Part shown: positions 1-7,910 of the stretch, one piece after another
Position numbering within the stretch: position 1 is the stretch's first letter
Layout of the letters: each line of letters begins with the position of its first letter
Assembly: GCF_038396615.1 (NCBI RefSeq)
Contig: NZ_CP121689.1
Coordinates: 1,066,001 to 1,130,000, forward strand
Length of the DNA stretch: 64,000 nt
Direction: 5' to 3'
Origin: Thermatribacter velox
GTDB lineage: Bacteria > Atribacterota > Atribacteria > Atribacterales > Thermatribacteraceae
Program-made: the position numbers and the translations under genes
Notes under the pieces: generated by a model
What the model was told of the DNA's origin: nothing
What the model saw: only the letters and a program-made list of their open reading frames with translations
The model's database searches: none

Positions 1-1
1 A

Positions 2-448
2 GCCGATAGCGATGAACACGACGAGGAGGGTCACCTCACTGAAGACCTTGATATACGAGTTAAAATGCACCGGAAAAGGATGAAAAAAGAACCATTGATG
101 GCCAAAGAGTTGTCTCAACCCCACTACCTGCCGGGAAAGCAAGCAACGCTTATTAGCTTTGGATCCACTTTTGGAGTAGTTGAAGAAGCCTGCCAGGCAC
201 TTCGAAAAGAAGGTCTGGACATAGGCCACCTCCATTTTTCAGAACTTCATCCTCTCTCGGAAGACACCTTTAAAACGCTCTCTGAATTGCCTGACCCCGT
301 GGTGATAGAGAACAATTATCGTGGCCAACTGGCAAATCTTTTAGAGCGAAAAACACTTACCCCCTTCAGAAAGAGGATAAACAAATTTAACGGAAAACCC
401 TTTTTCGTGGAGGAACTCCTGGCGAAAATAAAGGAGGAACTATCATGA
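2..448 (+). CDS. korA: 2-oxoacid:ferredoxin oxidoreductase, alpha subunit (C-terminal part)
   Basis: The reading frame is open from base 2, so this gene is cut by the window edge and its true start lies outside. The first visible residues (DSDEHDEEGHLTED) are the conserved segment that in KorA-type alpha subunits follows the pyrimidine-binding domain. The rest is the domain II-like transketolase C-terminal fold, including the stretch near residues 40-75 that resembles FGSTFGVVEEA. The enzyme oxidatively decarboxylates a 2-oxoacid to acyl-CoA and reduces ferredoxin in the cytoplasm. The stop overlaps the start of the beta subunit by 4 bases (ATGA), which indicates translational coupling. The exact 2-oxoacid (2-oxoglutarate, or branched chain) cannot be decided from this fragment. 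Confidence 0.85.
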   Translation, partial: ADSDEHDEEGHLTEDLDIRVKMHRKRMKKEPLMAKELSQPHYLPGKQATLISFGSTFGVVEEACQALRKEGLDIGHLHFSELHPLSEDTFKTLSELPDPVVIENNYRGQLANLLERKTLTPFRKRINKFNGKPFFVEELLAKIKEELS

Positions 449-1302
449 ACGAAAATGTATTTGACAATCAAGTGCCCATTGCTTGGTGTCCAGGATGTGG
501 AAATTTTGGCATCCTTCGGTCCCTTAAGAAAGCACTTCTCGAGCTTGGGCTCAAACCCGAACAGGTGGTTATTTCCTCAGGAATCGGCCAGGCCGCCAAG
601 ATACCACATTACCTTAAAGTTAACGTCTTTAACGGTCTTCATGGAAGGAGTATTCCTGCAGCTCTGGCAATTAAAACTGTTAATCCCGGCTTGGTGGTCA
701 TTGCAGAATCTGGAGACGGATGCATGTATGGCGAAGGAGGTAACCATTTTCTCCATGCAATCCGAAGGAATCCGGATATTACAGTTATTATTCATAATAA
801 CCAGGTCTATGGACTCACCAAAGGGCAGGCATCACCCACATCTCCAGAAGGCTTTCCTTCCAAAACCCAGCCCTTTGGAAGCCTTGCTCAGCCCCTTAAT
901 CCGCTAAGCCTGGCGATATCGCAGGGAGCAAGTTTTGTAGCGCGCGGCTTCGCTGGAGATCCAGACAAGCTCGCCAAAATCCTGAAAGAAGCAATTACTT
1001 GGAGGGGACTCGCCATCGTTGATGTCTTGCAGCCCTGTGTAACCTTCAACAAAATCAATACCTATGACTGGTATAAAAAGAGAGTGTACTATTTACCCAA
1101 AAACTTTGATTGTGGCAACAAAAAGGAAGCCTTCAGCAAAGCCCTGGAATGGGGAGATAAGATACCCCTTGGCATCTTTTACAAAGAACAGAAACCTGTT
1201 TTCCAGGAGAAACTGCCGTTTCAAAAGGAAAATCTTGTTTATCGAAAACCCAGAGAAAACGCTGCAGAAATTCTTGAGCAAGAACTGGAAGCCATAAAAT
1301 AA
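445..1302 (+). CDS. korB: 2-oxoacid:ferredoxin oxidoreductase, beta subunit (TPP-binding)
   Basis: This 285-residue protein is the thiamine-diphosphate-binding subunit that partners the gene upstream. CPGCGNFGI (about residues 15-23) is the N-terminal signature of the family, and GDGCMYGEGGNHF (about 90-102) with the following HNNQVYGLTKGQ is the TPP/Mg2+ motif. The C-terminal region carries the conserved DVLQPCVTFN segment. Its length is normal for the KorB/VorB group. The start codon overlaps the alpha-subunit stop and is preceded by AAGGAGG. It presumably supplies acyl-CoA and reduced ferredoxin, the latter being usable by the hydrogenases in this window. I am sure of the family; the preferred substrate is not certain. 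Confidence 0.92.
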   Translation: MNENVFDNQVPIAWCPGCGNFGILRSLKKALLELGLKPEQVVISSGIGQAAKIPHYLKVNVFNGLHGRSIPAALAIKTVNPGLVVIAESGDGCMYGEGGNHFLHAIRRNPDITVIIHNNQVYGLTKGQASPTSPEGFPSKTQPFGSLAQPLNPLSLAISQGASFVARGFAGDPDKLAKILKEAITWRGLAIVDVLQPCVTFNKINTYDWYKKRVYYLPKNFDCGNKKEAFSKALEWGDKIPLGIFYKEQKPVFQEKLPFQKENLVYRKPRENAAEILEQELEAIK

Positions 1303-1320
1303 TCAGGCAATCCGACACGG

Positions 1321-1350
1321 GAGGGGCAGTAAAACGCCCCTCTCCCTATT
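1321..1350 (+). terminator. Hairpin terminator between convergent korB and uspA
   Basis: GAGGGGC (1321-1327) and GCCCCTC (1336-1342) form a 7-bp G+C-rich stem with an 8-base loop, followed by a moderately T-rich stretch. It sits in the 47-bp gap between two convergent genes. The T-tract is interrupted, so termination strength is uncertain. Confidence 0.55.
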
Positions 1351-1799
1351 TATTCTTTGAGTGCCTCAAAACACTTGACAACCGTAACCGGTACGCAGGT
1401 CCTCTTGATAACGCCTACTGTAACACTACCCAGAAATATACTGGCTAATCCAGTGCGTCCGTGAGTTCCCATGACCAGCATATCCACATCGTTGTTTTCA
1501 GCAAATTTTGCTATCTCTTCTGCAGGGTCTCCAACCGCAACTTCAAAATTAACCGTGATTGCTTCTTTATCAATAGTGTTATCCAGAAATTCTTCATACA
1601 TGCGATTATTAAATTCCTCCACCACGTTTTCCCAGGGATTGCCCGGTTGCGAAGTCAAAGCGTTAACTTCACTAACAGTCAAAACGTGAAGAAGAGTCAA
1701 TCTGGCATTAAACGATTTTGCTAAAAAAGAAGCGTAGCGAATTGCCAAGTCTGAAAACTTGGAAAAATCCGTAGGTACCATAAGATGCTTGAGTTCCAA
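1350..1799 (-). CDS. Universal stress protein (UspA family)
   Basis: A cytoplasmic single-domain Usp protein. The nucleotide-binding motif G-x2-G-x9-G-S is present as GTHG-x9-GS near the C-terminus, so this is the ATP-binding type. The N-terminus HLMVPTDFS is the usual first beta strand and Asp of the fold. I prefer the TTG at 1799 as start because GGAGG lies 8 bases before it; an ATG at 1814 would add five residues but has no ribosome-binding site. The gene is monocistronic and convergent with korB. Function in the family is stress survival and binding of ATP or AMP; no specific partner is visible. Confidence 0.88.
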   Translation of the reverse strand: MELKHLMVPTDFSKFSDLAIRYASFLAKSFNARLTLLHVLTVSEVNALTSQPGNPWENVVEEFNNRMYEEFLDNTIDKEAITVNFEVAVGDPAEEIAKFAENNDVDMLVMGTHGRTGLASIFLGSVTVGVIKRTCVPVTVVKCFEALKE

Positions 1800-1906
1800 C
1801 GCATTTCCCTCCATTCCATTGGAGTTTTAAATAGTTTAACAAAACTACAAGGAGAAAGCACCTTTTTCATAGCCAATTCGACCTTGCTCCGTTCGAAAAG
1901 TCCAAC

Positions 1907-2758
1907 TCATTCCTTAACCGCACCAAGAGTGAGTCCTCTTATGAGGTAACGAGAAGTCAGTGCCGCCAGAATAACCGGCGGGGTTATAGAGAGCAAAGAA
2001 AGCGCAGAAACTTTCCAGAAGTCCAGCCCACGAACAGTCAAAGTTCCTGCAATGACGACTGGCATGGTCATAGTATTTCTATAAGAGAGAGTCACTACAA
2101 ACAGGAACTCATTCCAGGAAAATATAAAGCACAGTATATACACAGCAACTATGCCAGGTAGGGCTAAAGGAAGAGCAACCCTTAAAAACGCCTGAAGAGC
2201 TGAGCAACCATCAATAAGAGCTGCTTCCTCAACCTCCTCAGGCAACTCTCTAAAAAAGTCCATCATCAACCATATTGCAAGAGGTAAATTGTAAACCGTG
2301 TGGGCCATAATAATAGCTGGAAGAGTGTCCAGTAATCGCAAAGTACGCATGATCAGAAAGAAGGGAATAGCTACGGCGATAGGTGGGAACATACGATTGG
2401 AAAGAATCCATACTGCAATATCCTTGTTTTTCCAGCGTCTGAAACGAAACCTGGATAGAGAATAACCAGCAAACGCGCCCAGAAAAAGAACAATGAGTGA
2501 GCTTATTGAGGAAATCAAAACACTATTCTTTAATCCTCTTAAAGTACGTTCTCCTTCTGCCTCACCAAGCACAACTTTCCAGGCATAAGTAGAGGGCTTA
2601 AATTGCAAAAAGGGGAGAAAAGCTGAAGAATATTGCTCCCCAGGAGACTTGAAGGAAGTGATCACAGACCAAAAAAATGGAAAAACAGTCCACACCGAGA
2701 AAAGAATCAGTACTATCCAGGCAAAAATATAAAAACCGGAGACCCTTTTCCTCCCCAT
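1907..2758 (-). CDS. Carbohydrate ABC transporter permease (MalG/UgpE-type)
   Basis: A 283-residue inner-membrane permease of the CUT1 family. Six hydrophobic segments are visible, starting with FYIFAWIVLILFSVWTVFPFF (about residues 9-29). The EAA loop that contacts the ATPase appears as EEAALIDGCSALQAFLRVALPLALPG (about residues 176-201; Gly at the expected spacing). It begins one base after the stop of the MalF-type gene, with AGGAGG 6 bases before ATG. It forms the translocation pore together with that protein and receives substrate from the binding protein encoded upstream at 3708-5198. No CUT1 ATPase is encoded nearby, so a shared MsmK/UgpC-like ATPase elsewhere is expected. Confidence 0.93.
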   Translation of the reverse strand: MGRKRVSGFYIFAWIVLILFSVWTVFPFFWSVITSFKSPGEQYSSAFLPFLQFKPSTYAWKVVLGEAEGERTLRGLKNSVLISSISSLIVLFLGAFAGYSLSRFRFRRWKNKDIAVWILSNRMFPPIAVAIPFFLIMRTLRLLDTLPAIIMAHTVYNLPLAIWLMMDFFRELPEEVEEAALIDGCSALQAFLRVALPLALPGIVAVYILCFIFSWNEFLFVVTLSYRNTMTMPVVIAGTLTVRGLDFWKVSALSLLSITPPVILAALTSRYLIRGLTLGAVKE

Positions 2759-2759
2759 G

Positions 2760-3632
2760 TCAGACCTCCTTACGCAATCTCTGCAAGAGGAAAGAAGAAA
2801 TCACCAGAACGATAACCAAAAAGATCCAGGAAAGACTACAGGCATAACCCAGATCAAAATATTGGAAACCTACCGTATAGGTATAGTAGGAAAGAGATTC
2901 CGTACTACTTCCAGGCCCTCCACCAGTGATACCGAAAACCAGTTCAAAAAGTTTAAAGGCATCAATCGCTCTCAAAAGAACCAAGGTAACCATAATGGGG
3001 GAGAGCAGAGGGAAAGTAACATACCTGAAAGCCTGAAAACGGGAGGCACCGTCTACAGAGACTGCATCGTATAGTTCCACAGGCAAGGATTGAAACGCCG
3101 CCAACAAACCCAGGAACATAAAAGGCGTCCATTCCCAGACATCCACAGCAATCAAAACGAAGGGGGTAAGTCGGGCATTGGTAAGCCAGTCCACCACGTT
3201 TATTCCCAAACCGCCCAGAATCACCTTCACAATGCCAGCATCAGGATTAAGGAGCATTCTCCATATGAACGCCACGGCGATAGGTGGAGAGGCCATTGGC
3301 AAAAGAAAAAGCACTCTGAAAAAATTACGAAAACGGATGCGTTCGTTAAGAATATAGGCAAGGAGTAAACCCAGAAAAAGTTCCAAAACCACAACCAGAG
3401 CTACATAAAAAACCGTAAAGCGTAGACTGTTCCAGAAACGAGCATCTCGAAAAAGGATATTATAAAAGTTTTGAAAACCTATAAAGACTCGGGGGGCAGC
3501 GGTTGCTGCCTTCCAGCGTTGAAAGCTCAACGTCAAAGACCATATCATTGGAAAAACAGCCATAGCTGCTAAGTAACCTAAGCCAGGTAGTAAGAAAAGA
3601 AACTTAACTGGACTTCTGGAAAAAGAGCGCAA
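2760..3632 (-). CDS. Carbohydrate ABC transporter permease (MalF/UgpA-type)
   Basis: A 290-residue inner-membrane permease and the first permease of the pair. The hydrophobic N-terminal helix FLFLLPGLGYLAAMAVFPMIWSLTLSF (about 11-37) and the later ELYDAVSVDGASRFQAFRYVTFPLLSP EAA-loop segment are typical of MalF-like CUT1 subunits. The start is TTG at 3632, supported by GGAGGT 8 bases upstream. It is separated from the upstream binding-protein gene by a perfect hairpin, which probably lowers permease mRNA relative to the binding protein, as is common in CUT1 operons. Substrate class is sugar or glycoside by family only; the exact sugar is not visible. Confidence 0.93.
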   Translation of the reverse strand: MRSFSRSPVKFLFLLPGLGYLAAMAVFPMIWSLTLSFQRWKAATAAPRVFIGFQNFYNILFRDARFWNSLRFTVFYVALVVVLELFLGLLLAYILNERIRFRNFFRVLFLLPMASPPIAVAFIWRMLLNPDAGIVKVILGGLGINVVDWLTNARLTPFVLIAVDVWEWTPFMFLGLLAAFQSLPVELYDAVSVDGASRFQAFRYVTFPLLSPIMVTLVLLRAIDAFKLFELVFGITGGGPGSSTESLSYYTYTVGFQYFDLGYACSLSWIFLVIVLVISSFLLQRLRKEV

Positions 3633-3673
3633 ACCGAACCACCTCCAGTGTGGCCTGAAAAGGGCTATTTACC

Positions 3674-3703
3674 AAAAAGGCCGGGCTCAAGCCCGGCCTT
3701 TTT
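3674..3703 (-). terminator. Perfect hairpin with U-tract after the binding-protein gene
   Basis: A 14-bp perfect inverted repeat (arms 3674-3687 and 3690-3703, 2-base centre) with a GGCCGGGCT core flanked by A5 and T5. It lies 4 bases past the binding-protein stop and before the permease genes. Read on the minus strand it is a canonical intrinsic terminator. Partial read-through into the permeases would give the usual excess of binding protein; the symmetric form could also protect the upstream mRNA from 3' exonucleases. Confidence 0.85.
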
Positions 3704-3707
3704 GATT

Positions 3708-5198
3708 TCAATCAAGGCCCAGCGATTCTCGATAAAGCTTGCGCTGCGCTTCTTTACCATAGTTTTCAGTAATTTTTACCCAGTCTTCATATATTGCCTT
3801 ACAGGCTGCCTCCGCTTCAGTTTGTCCTGAAAGAACCTCGGCAAGATGCAAATCCAGATAATCGTAGTACTCCGCAGCTCCAGGAATCCTCAAATCAGTA
3901 ACCGCTTTGGGATCAGAAAGGATGGTACGAATAGTGTTGAGATACTTTTCTGCCGATTCTTTGCTCCAACCTCCCTCAACCCATTTATCCAAATCTTCGA
4001 AATGGGAGAGACGCCAGGGATTAGCACCAGTATAACCATGGATTCCGCAAACATCGAGAATGCTTCGTTCTGGAGCAGTAAAGTAGGTAGCAAACTTGTA
4101 AGCAGCTAAAGGATTTTTAGAATATTTGGAAATGGAGAACACCCAACCACCAAAGTTCAAGAAGTTCACCTGGTTGTAACCTTCAACCCATTTACCTTCT
4201 TTGAAATCATAGGTTTTCTTGGCTCCGGGAAGTGGACCATAACCAAGCAATCCTTTTACCTTGCTGCCATACTCTTCGGGAGACTGTTCCATAATACCAA
4301 TATCTCCCCAATCAATAGCCATTGCAGAGTTACCTGAAACAAAAGCTTGTCGAAGCTCACTATACCCATAGCTCAAAAGGCCCGGAGGGGCAAACTGAGT
4401 AGCCTTCTGGATCATTTTCATAGCCTCAATCCAGCCAGGATTTGCAACCAGAGGATCCATGGTGTCTGGGTCAAAGAAAGGAGCAACTCCCGGCTGTGCT
4501 GCATACTGCATCACAAAGTCGAGATAGGACCACATAGCCTGGGTTTTACGTTTGGCGATAAACGCAAAACCATACTCTGTTTCACCGTCGTTATCCCAGT
4601 CCCATCCGTTGAAAAACTCGGCAATATCCATTACTTCTTCCCAAGTCTTGGGAGGAACGTTATAGCGGTACCCATATTTTTCCTCAAATTGCGCCTGATA
4701 ATCGGGGTTCTCCAGTGCGTCTTTGCGGTAGTAAAACATATGACAATCTCCATCGTATGGAAAAGCATAAACTTTGTTAGCCCAGGACACTACCACTTTA
4801 ATGGCCGGCATCACATCGTCCCAGCCTGGGTAGCCATATTCCTTCATATAATCATCAAGCGGAATCACCCATCCTCCGCCCATAACATCCCCGGCCCAGG
4901 TGGAAGGCCAGCAAATGAGGTCATAAGCCCCGGTACCGGTAATGAAATCGGTCATCATTTTGTCGAACAAGGATGCGTAGGGTACAACGATTATTTCAAC
5001 TTTTGCTCCTGTCAGAGCTTCCCATTCGGGTTTCCAGGCCTCAACTACTGCTGTATGAGGATCAGTAATTAAGACCGTAATGGTTTTGCCCTTAAATTCA
5101 CCTTCTTGAGACTGCCAGGTCTTTTCTGCAGCCCAGGCTACCGAAAAAACAAGCAGGACCAACACCACAGCGAGCAAAGCTTTGCAGGAAATTTTCAC
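3708..5198 (-). CDS. Extracellular solute-binding protein of a carbohydrate ABC transporter (family 1)
   Basis: A 496-residue substrate-binding protein, somewhat longer than average for the family. Residues 1-23 form a Sec signal peptide (basic start, hydrophobic ALLAVVLVLLVFSVAWA) ending in an AXA-type site; there is no lipobox, so it is expected to be periplasmic. The mature part has the two-lobed bacterial family 1 pattern, including GKTITVLI near the start and many surface aromatic residues (for example in WSYLDFVMQYAA) suitable for stacking on sugars. The start is GTG with a long purine-rich Shine-Dalgarno (AAGGGGGGAGG). It heads the operon with two permeases. Which sugar it binds cannot be read from the sequence. 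Confidence 0.92.
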   Translation of the reverse strand: MKISCKALLAVVLVLLVFSVAWAAEKTWQSQEGEFKGKTITVLITDPHTAVVEAWKPEWEALTGAKVEIIVVPYASLFDKMMTDFITGTGAYDLICWPSTWAGDVMGGGWVIPLDDYMKEYGYPGWDDVMPAIKVVVSWANKVYAFPYDGDCHMFYYRKDALENPDYQAQFEEKYGYRYNVPPKTWEEVMDIAEFFNGWDWDNDGETEYGFAFIAKRKTQAMWSYLDFVMQYAAQPGVAPFFDPDTMDPLVANPGWIEAMKMIQKATQFAPPGLLSYGYSELRQAFVSGNSAMAIDWGDIGIMEQSPEEYGSKVKGLLGYGPLPGAKKTYDFKEGKWVEGYNQVNFLNFGGWVFSISKYSKNPLAAYKFATYFTAPERSILDVCGIHGYTGANPWRLSHFEDLDKWVEGGWSKESAEKYLNTIRTILSDPKAVTDLRIPGAAEYYDYLDLHLAEVLSGQTEAEAACKAIYEDWVKITENYGKEAQRKLYRESLGLD

Positions 5199-5236
5199 AA
5201 TCCTCCCCCCTTGAAACTATTTGATAGGATGTTTTA

Positions 5237-5265
5237 AGGATAGCATATGTAAAAGCTGATTTCAA
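5237..5265 (-). promoter_or_regulatory. Sigma-70-type promoter of the sugar ABC operon
   Basis: On the minus strand TTGAAA (5260-5265) and TATCCT (5237-5242) are separated by exactly 17 bases. The predicted start is near 5230, about 30 bases upstream of the GTG of the binding-protein gene. No clear operator palindrome is seen over it. Confidence 0.6.
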
Positions 5266-5387
5266 TTTTCTGTGTGTAAAAGAATGTAAAAAACCAATCT
5301 TTTCCGCGTGGTAAAGCGTCAATATAACTAATGAGTGAGACCGATAGAAGTTTTAGCCAGCTTCCAGAAGAGGGAATTAACGCCTTT

Positions 5388-5429
5388 CAGGACATAAGAG
5401 GGAAACCCGGGCTTCCCTCTTATGTCCTG
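5388..5429. repeat. Long perfect inverted repeat between glnB and the sugar ABC operon
   Basis: CAGGACATAAGAGGGAA (5388-5404) is exactly mirrored at 5413-5429 around the 8-base centre ACCCGGGC, giving a 17-bp stem. Neither strand has a U-tract after the stem, so it is not a classical intrinsic terminator, although it lies just past the glnB stop (5448, minus strand). It may be a 3'-end stabiliser, a Rho-associated structure or a protein-binding palindrome. Confidence 0.75.
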
Positions 5430-5447
5430 GTTCCAAATTCTCCTTAC

Positions 5448-5786
5448 TTAAAGGGCCTGTTCCCCACTTTCCCCGGTGCGGATACGTACTATATCCATAA
5501 CTGGAGAAACAAAGATCTTCCCATCGCCAATTTCTCCAGTACGCGCCACCTTAGTGATGGCTTCAATTAATTTTTCCTTATCAGCATCACGCACAATTGC
5601 TTCAATCTTTACCTTAGGAAGAAATAGTATCTCGTACGCCCGTCCTCGAAACTGTTCCACCAATCCTCTCTGAGAACCTCGCCCTTCAACTTGGTAAATG
5701 GTAACACCAGGATAACCCATCTGCTCCAGGACCCCAACCACTTCCTGGGCCTTTTCCTCCCGTATCAGAATTTCCAGTTTTATCAT
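5448..5786 (-). CDS. glnK: Nitrogen regulatory protein PII (GlnB/GlnK family)
   Basis: A 112-residue PII signal protein. Tyr51, the residue uridylylated in proteobacterial PII, is present in the T-loop (GRAYEILFLPKVK). The B-loop is represented by TGEIGDGKIFVSPV and the C-loop by VRIRTGE. It lies 13 bases downstream of the ammonium transporter gene on the same strand, the standard amt-glnK arrangement in which the protein plugs the transporter when 2-oxoglutarate is low and ADP is bound. Conservation of Tyr51 does not prove uridylylation, because no GlnD is encoded in this window. Confidence 0.95.
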   Translation of the reverse strand: MIKLEILIREEKAQEVVGVLEQMGYPGVTIYQVEGRGSQRGLVEQFRGRAYEILFLPKVKIEAIVRDADKEKLIEAITKVARTGEIGDGKIFVSPVMDIVRIRTGESGEQAL

Positions 5787-5799
5787 TTTAGATTCCCCC

Positions 5800-7188
5800 T
5801 CACCTGATTATAAAGGTCTGACGATGCGTAAACTCGGGATAGGCAGGAGTACCATGTTCCTTGATGTCCAATCCCTGAAGTTCTTCTTCGGGAGAAACGC
5901 GAATGCCAAAGGCGAGATCCATTAATTTGAAAAGAAGAAACCCTAACCCAAAACTCCAGGCAGCCAAAACTACTGCTCCTATAAGCTGGGCAAGGAACTG
6001 TCCTATTCCACCACCGTACAGAAGGCCGGTAACGTATGGAGCCTCCAGCGAATAAAGACCATAAGTACCGTCTGCAAACAATCCTATACTGAGCAAACCC
6101 CACAGACCGTTAAATCCATGGACGCTTACTGCTCCAACCGGATCATCCACACCTCGCGACTCGAGAAAGTAAACGCCACCAACCACGATAAGACCGGCCA
6201 CCGCTCCAATCACTACTGCTGCCCAGCCTTCAATCCAGGCACATGGTGCAGTAACGGCAACCAAACCCCCTAAGGCTCCATTGAGTGCCATACCCAGATC
6301 CCACCTGCGAGTTTTTAAATACATAATAAGCAGAGTGCTCATAGCACCTGCTGCAGCAGCAAGGTTGGTGTTAACTGCAACCACTGCAATCCTCAGATGG
6401 TGGGCACTAAAGGTGCTTCCGGGATTGAACCCAAACCAGCCAAACCAGAGGATAAAAGTACCCAGTGCAGCCAGGGTTATGCTGTGTCCAGGAATAGCCC
6501 GGGGTTTGCCATCTTTTCCATACTTACCAAAACGTGGACCAAGCACTATGGCCCCAGCCAAACCTACCATGCCTCCCAAAGCGTGTACTACTCCTGAGCC
6601 GGCAAAGTCAATGTGTCCCAAACCTAACGGCAACTGGGACAACCAACCTCCTCCCCATACCCAGTGCGCATAAACCGGATATATGAAAAGGCTGACAAAG
6701 AAAGTATAAACAAGGTATGCCGAAAACTTTAAACGTTCCGCAACTGCTCCTGAGACAATGGTAGCCGCTGTACCGCAAAAAACAAGTTGCCAGAAAAAGT
6801 CAAGGTAAGTACCCACATCGTAAGCACCTCCACGAAGAAACCAGAAACCAGAACCAATAAATCCACCCACATCGTTGCCCTTAAGAAAACCGTATCCTAT
6901 AGCAAAAAAGGTGAGCGAAGCAACTACGAAATCAATCAAGTTCTTACTCAAAAGATTGGTGGCATTTTTTGCCCTGCAGAAACCTGATTCAACCATGGCA
7001 AAGCCCGCCTGCATGAAGAATACCAGGAATCCACAGATTAAAACCCACACATAGTCAACGGGAAGAGCAGGGTCGTTTTCAAGAGTAACCTGTCCTGTCG
7101 CATCCACCGCAAAAGCCATGCTAAAAGCACTAACCAAAAGAACACCTGAAACCAAAACTATCGAAAACAACCAACGAGCTCGGAACAA
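5800..7188 (-). CDS. amt: Ammonium transporter (Amt/Mep family)
   Basis: A 462-residue inner-membrane ammonium channel. A signal-peptide-like segment (about residues 1-28, SIVLVSGVLLVSAFSMAFA) precedes the eleven-helix Amt core. The twin histidines of the pore are visible in GSGVVHALGGMVGLAG and AVSVHGFNGLWG. The start is TTG at 7188 with AAGGAG about 11 bases upstream; the next in-frame ATG (7119) lies inside the signal peptide, so TTG is preferred. It is followed by the PII gene and preceded by a promoter, structured leader and terminator (7266-7392), which suggests expression is controlled by attenuation, perhaps by nitrogen status. Confidence 0.96.
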   Translation of the reverse strand: MFRARWLFSIVLVSGVLLVSAFSMAFAVDATGQVTLENDPALPVDYVWVLICGFLVFFMQAGFAMVESGFCRAKNATNLLSKNLIDFVVASLTFFAIGYGFLKGNDVGGFIGSGFWFLRGGAYDVGTYLDFFWQLVFCGTAATIVSGAVAERLKFSAYLVYTFFVSLFIYPVYAHWVWGGGWLSQLPLGLGHIDFAGSGVVHALGGMVGLAGAIVLGPRFGKYGKDGKPRAIPGHSITLAALGTFILWFGWFGFNPGSTFSAHHLRIAVVAVNTNLAAAAGAMSTLLIMYLKTRRWDLGMALNGALGGLVAVTAPCAWIEGWAAVVIGAVAGLIVVGGVYFLESRGVDDPVGAVSVHGFNGLWGLLSIGLFADGTYGLYSLEAPYVTGLLYGGGIGQFLAQLIGAVVLAAWSFGLGFLLFKLMDLAFGIRVSPEEELQGLDIKEHGTPAYPEFTHRQTFIIR

Positions 7189-7265
7189 GGGAAACCAGCT
7201 CCTTTCTTTAAGGATTCAGAGGAAACCCGCCGCTGGTTAGAGCTCGCCATTGAGAGAAGGTAAAT

Positions 7266-7357
7266 AAAAAACCCCCAGCCGGGACTGCTACGTCCCCACG
7301 CTGAGGGCTTCTACGCCACACCATGTGGCAAAACATCTTTCAAGGCTTCAATGCCTC
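7266..7357 (-). ncRNA. Structured leader or small RNA with terminator upstream of amt
   Basis: On the minus strand a transcript starting near 7357 would form three hairpins. They are AGGC/GCCU with a 6-base loop (7343-7356), GCCAC/GUGGC (7315-7329), and a two-part terminator made of an outer 8-bp helix (7300-7307 with 7272-7279) plus an inner 5-bp GGGAC/GUCCC helix (7292-7297 with 7281-7285), followed by six U (7266-7271). The amt start is about 80 bases further on. It could be a riboswitch-type attenuator or a stand-alone RNA of about 90 nt. It does not match riboswitch consensus sequences I can recall. Confidence 0.6.
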
Positions 7358-7363
7358 GATTTC

Positions 7364-7392
7364 ATTATACAAGCGACCACTCTAAAAGTCAA
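7364..7392 (-). promoter_or_regulatory. Near-consensus promoter of the amt leader
   Basis: TTGACT (7387-7392) and a perfect TATAAT (7364-7369) on the minus strand are separated by exactly 17 bases. The predicted start near 7357 coincides with the first hairpin of the amt leader. The rest of the 7393-7565 gap holds only a candidate TATAAT (7514-7519, plus strand) for the divergent purine operon, without a good -35. Confidence 0.8.
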
Positions 7393-7565
7393 AGGGTGGA
7401 AAAATTTTTTCCACCAACCGTCGTTCTCTCTTGAGGGCCTTAAAACAATCATTAAAACAAAGAAAGAACCTACAAAAGGTTTCTGAATGAAGGGTAAATC
7501 ACGATGCAGAAGCTATAATAATATGGTAGACTGATAGCTGCTAAAATTTTGGAGTTGATTAGCCA

Positions 7566-7910
7566 ATGGTTAAAAATGACTCTCCCAGGAAATGGTGGCA
7601 GATACTGAGTATGTTTTTAAAGTTACGGTCTTTATACAGAGAACGTCGTAAAAGCATTGAAGAGCTGGGAGCAAAGGTTTACGAACTTTACCGCAAAAAT
7701 GAGCTTGACACAGAAAAGTTCAAGGAATACTACCAAAAAGTGCTTTCTCTGGAAGAAGAAATAGAAGAAATCAAGGAGAAGTTGCTTAGCTTCAAAAGAG
7801 AAAAAATCTTTTGCACATCATGTGGGCAAAATATAAGTCCGGAGATGTCTTATTGTCCCTATTGTGGGACTCCTCAAAAAGAGAACCCCGAGAGGAGGAA
7901 CAGCCTTTGA
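7566..7910 (+). CDS. Small coiled-coil zinc-ribbon protein
   Basis: A 114-residue hypothetical protein. Residues about 20-80 are highly charged and helix-forming, with heptad-like spacing (for example in SLEEEIEEIKEKLLSFKREK). Residues about 83-101 form a zinc ribbon of the CxxC-x9-CxxC type (CTSCGQ...CPYCGT). The stop TGA overlaps the TTG start of purB, so the two genes are translationally coupled and it is the first gene of the purine operon. Its role is unknown. Proteins of this build occur in many thermophiles as small regulators or nucleic-acid-binding accessory proteins, but that is a guess. Confidence 0.7.
   Translation: MVKNDSPRKWWQILSMFLKLRSLYRERRKSIEELGAKVYELYRKNELDTEKFKEYYQKVLSLEEEIEEIKEKLLSFKREKIFCTSCGQNISPEMSYCPYCGTPQKENPERRNSL

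Noticed and set aside
4347-5072. A 241-codon plus-strand frame opposite the solute-binding protein
   Set aside because: It is antisense to a well-supported gene and has no ribosome-binding site or motif.
7266-7392. GEMM (c-di-GMP), T-box or glutamine riboswitch identity for the amt leader
   Set aside because: The conserved core sequences of these classes are not present, although the leader is structured.
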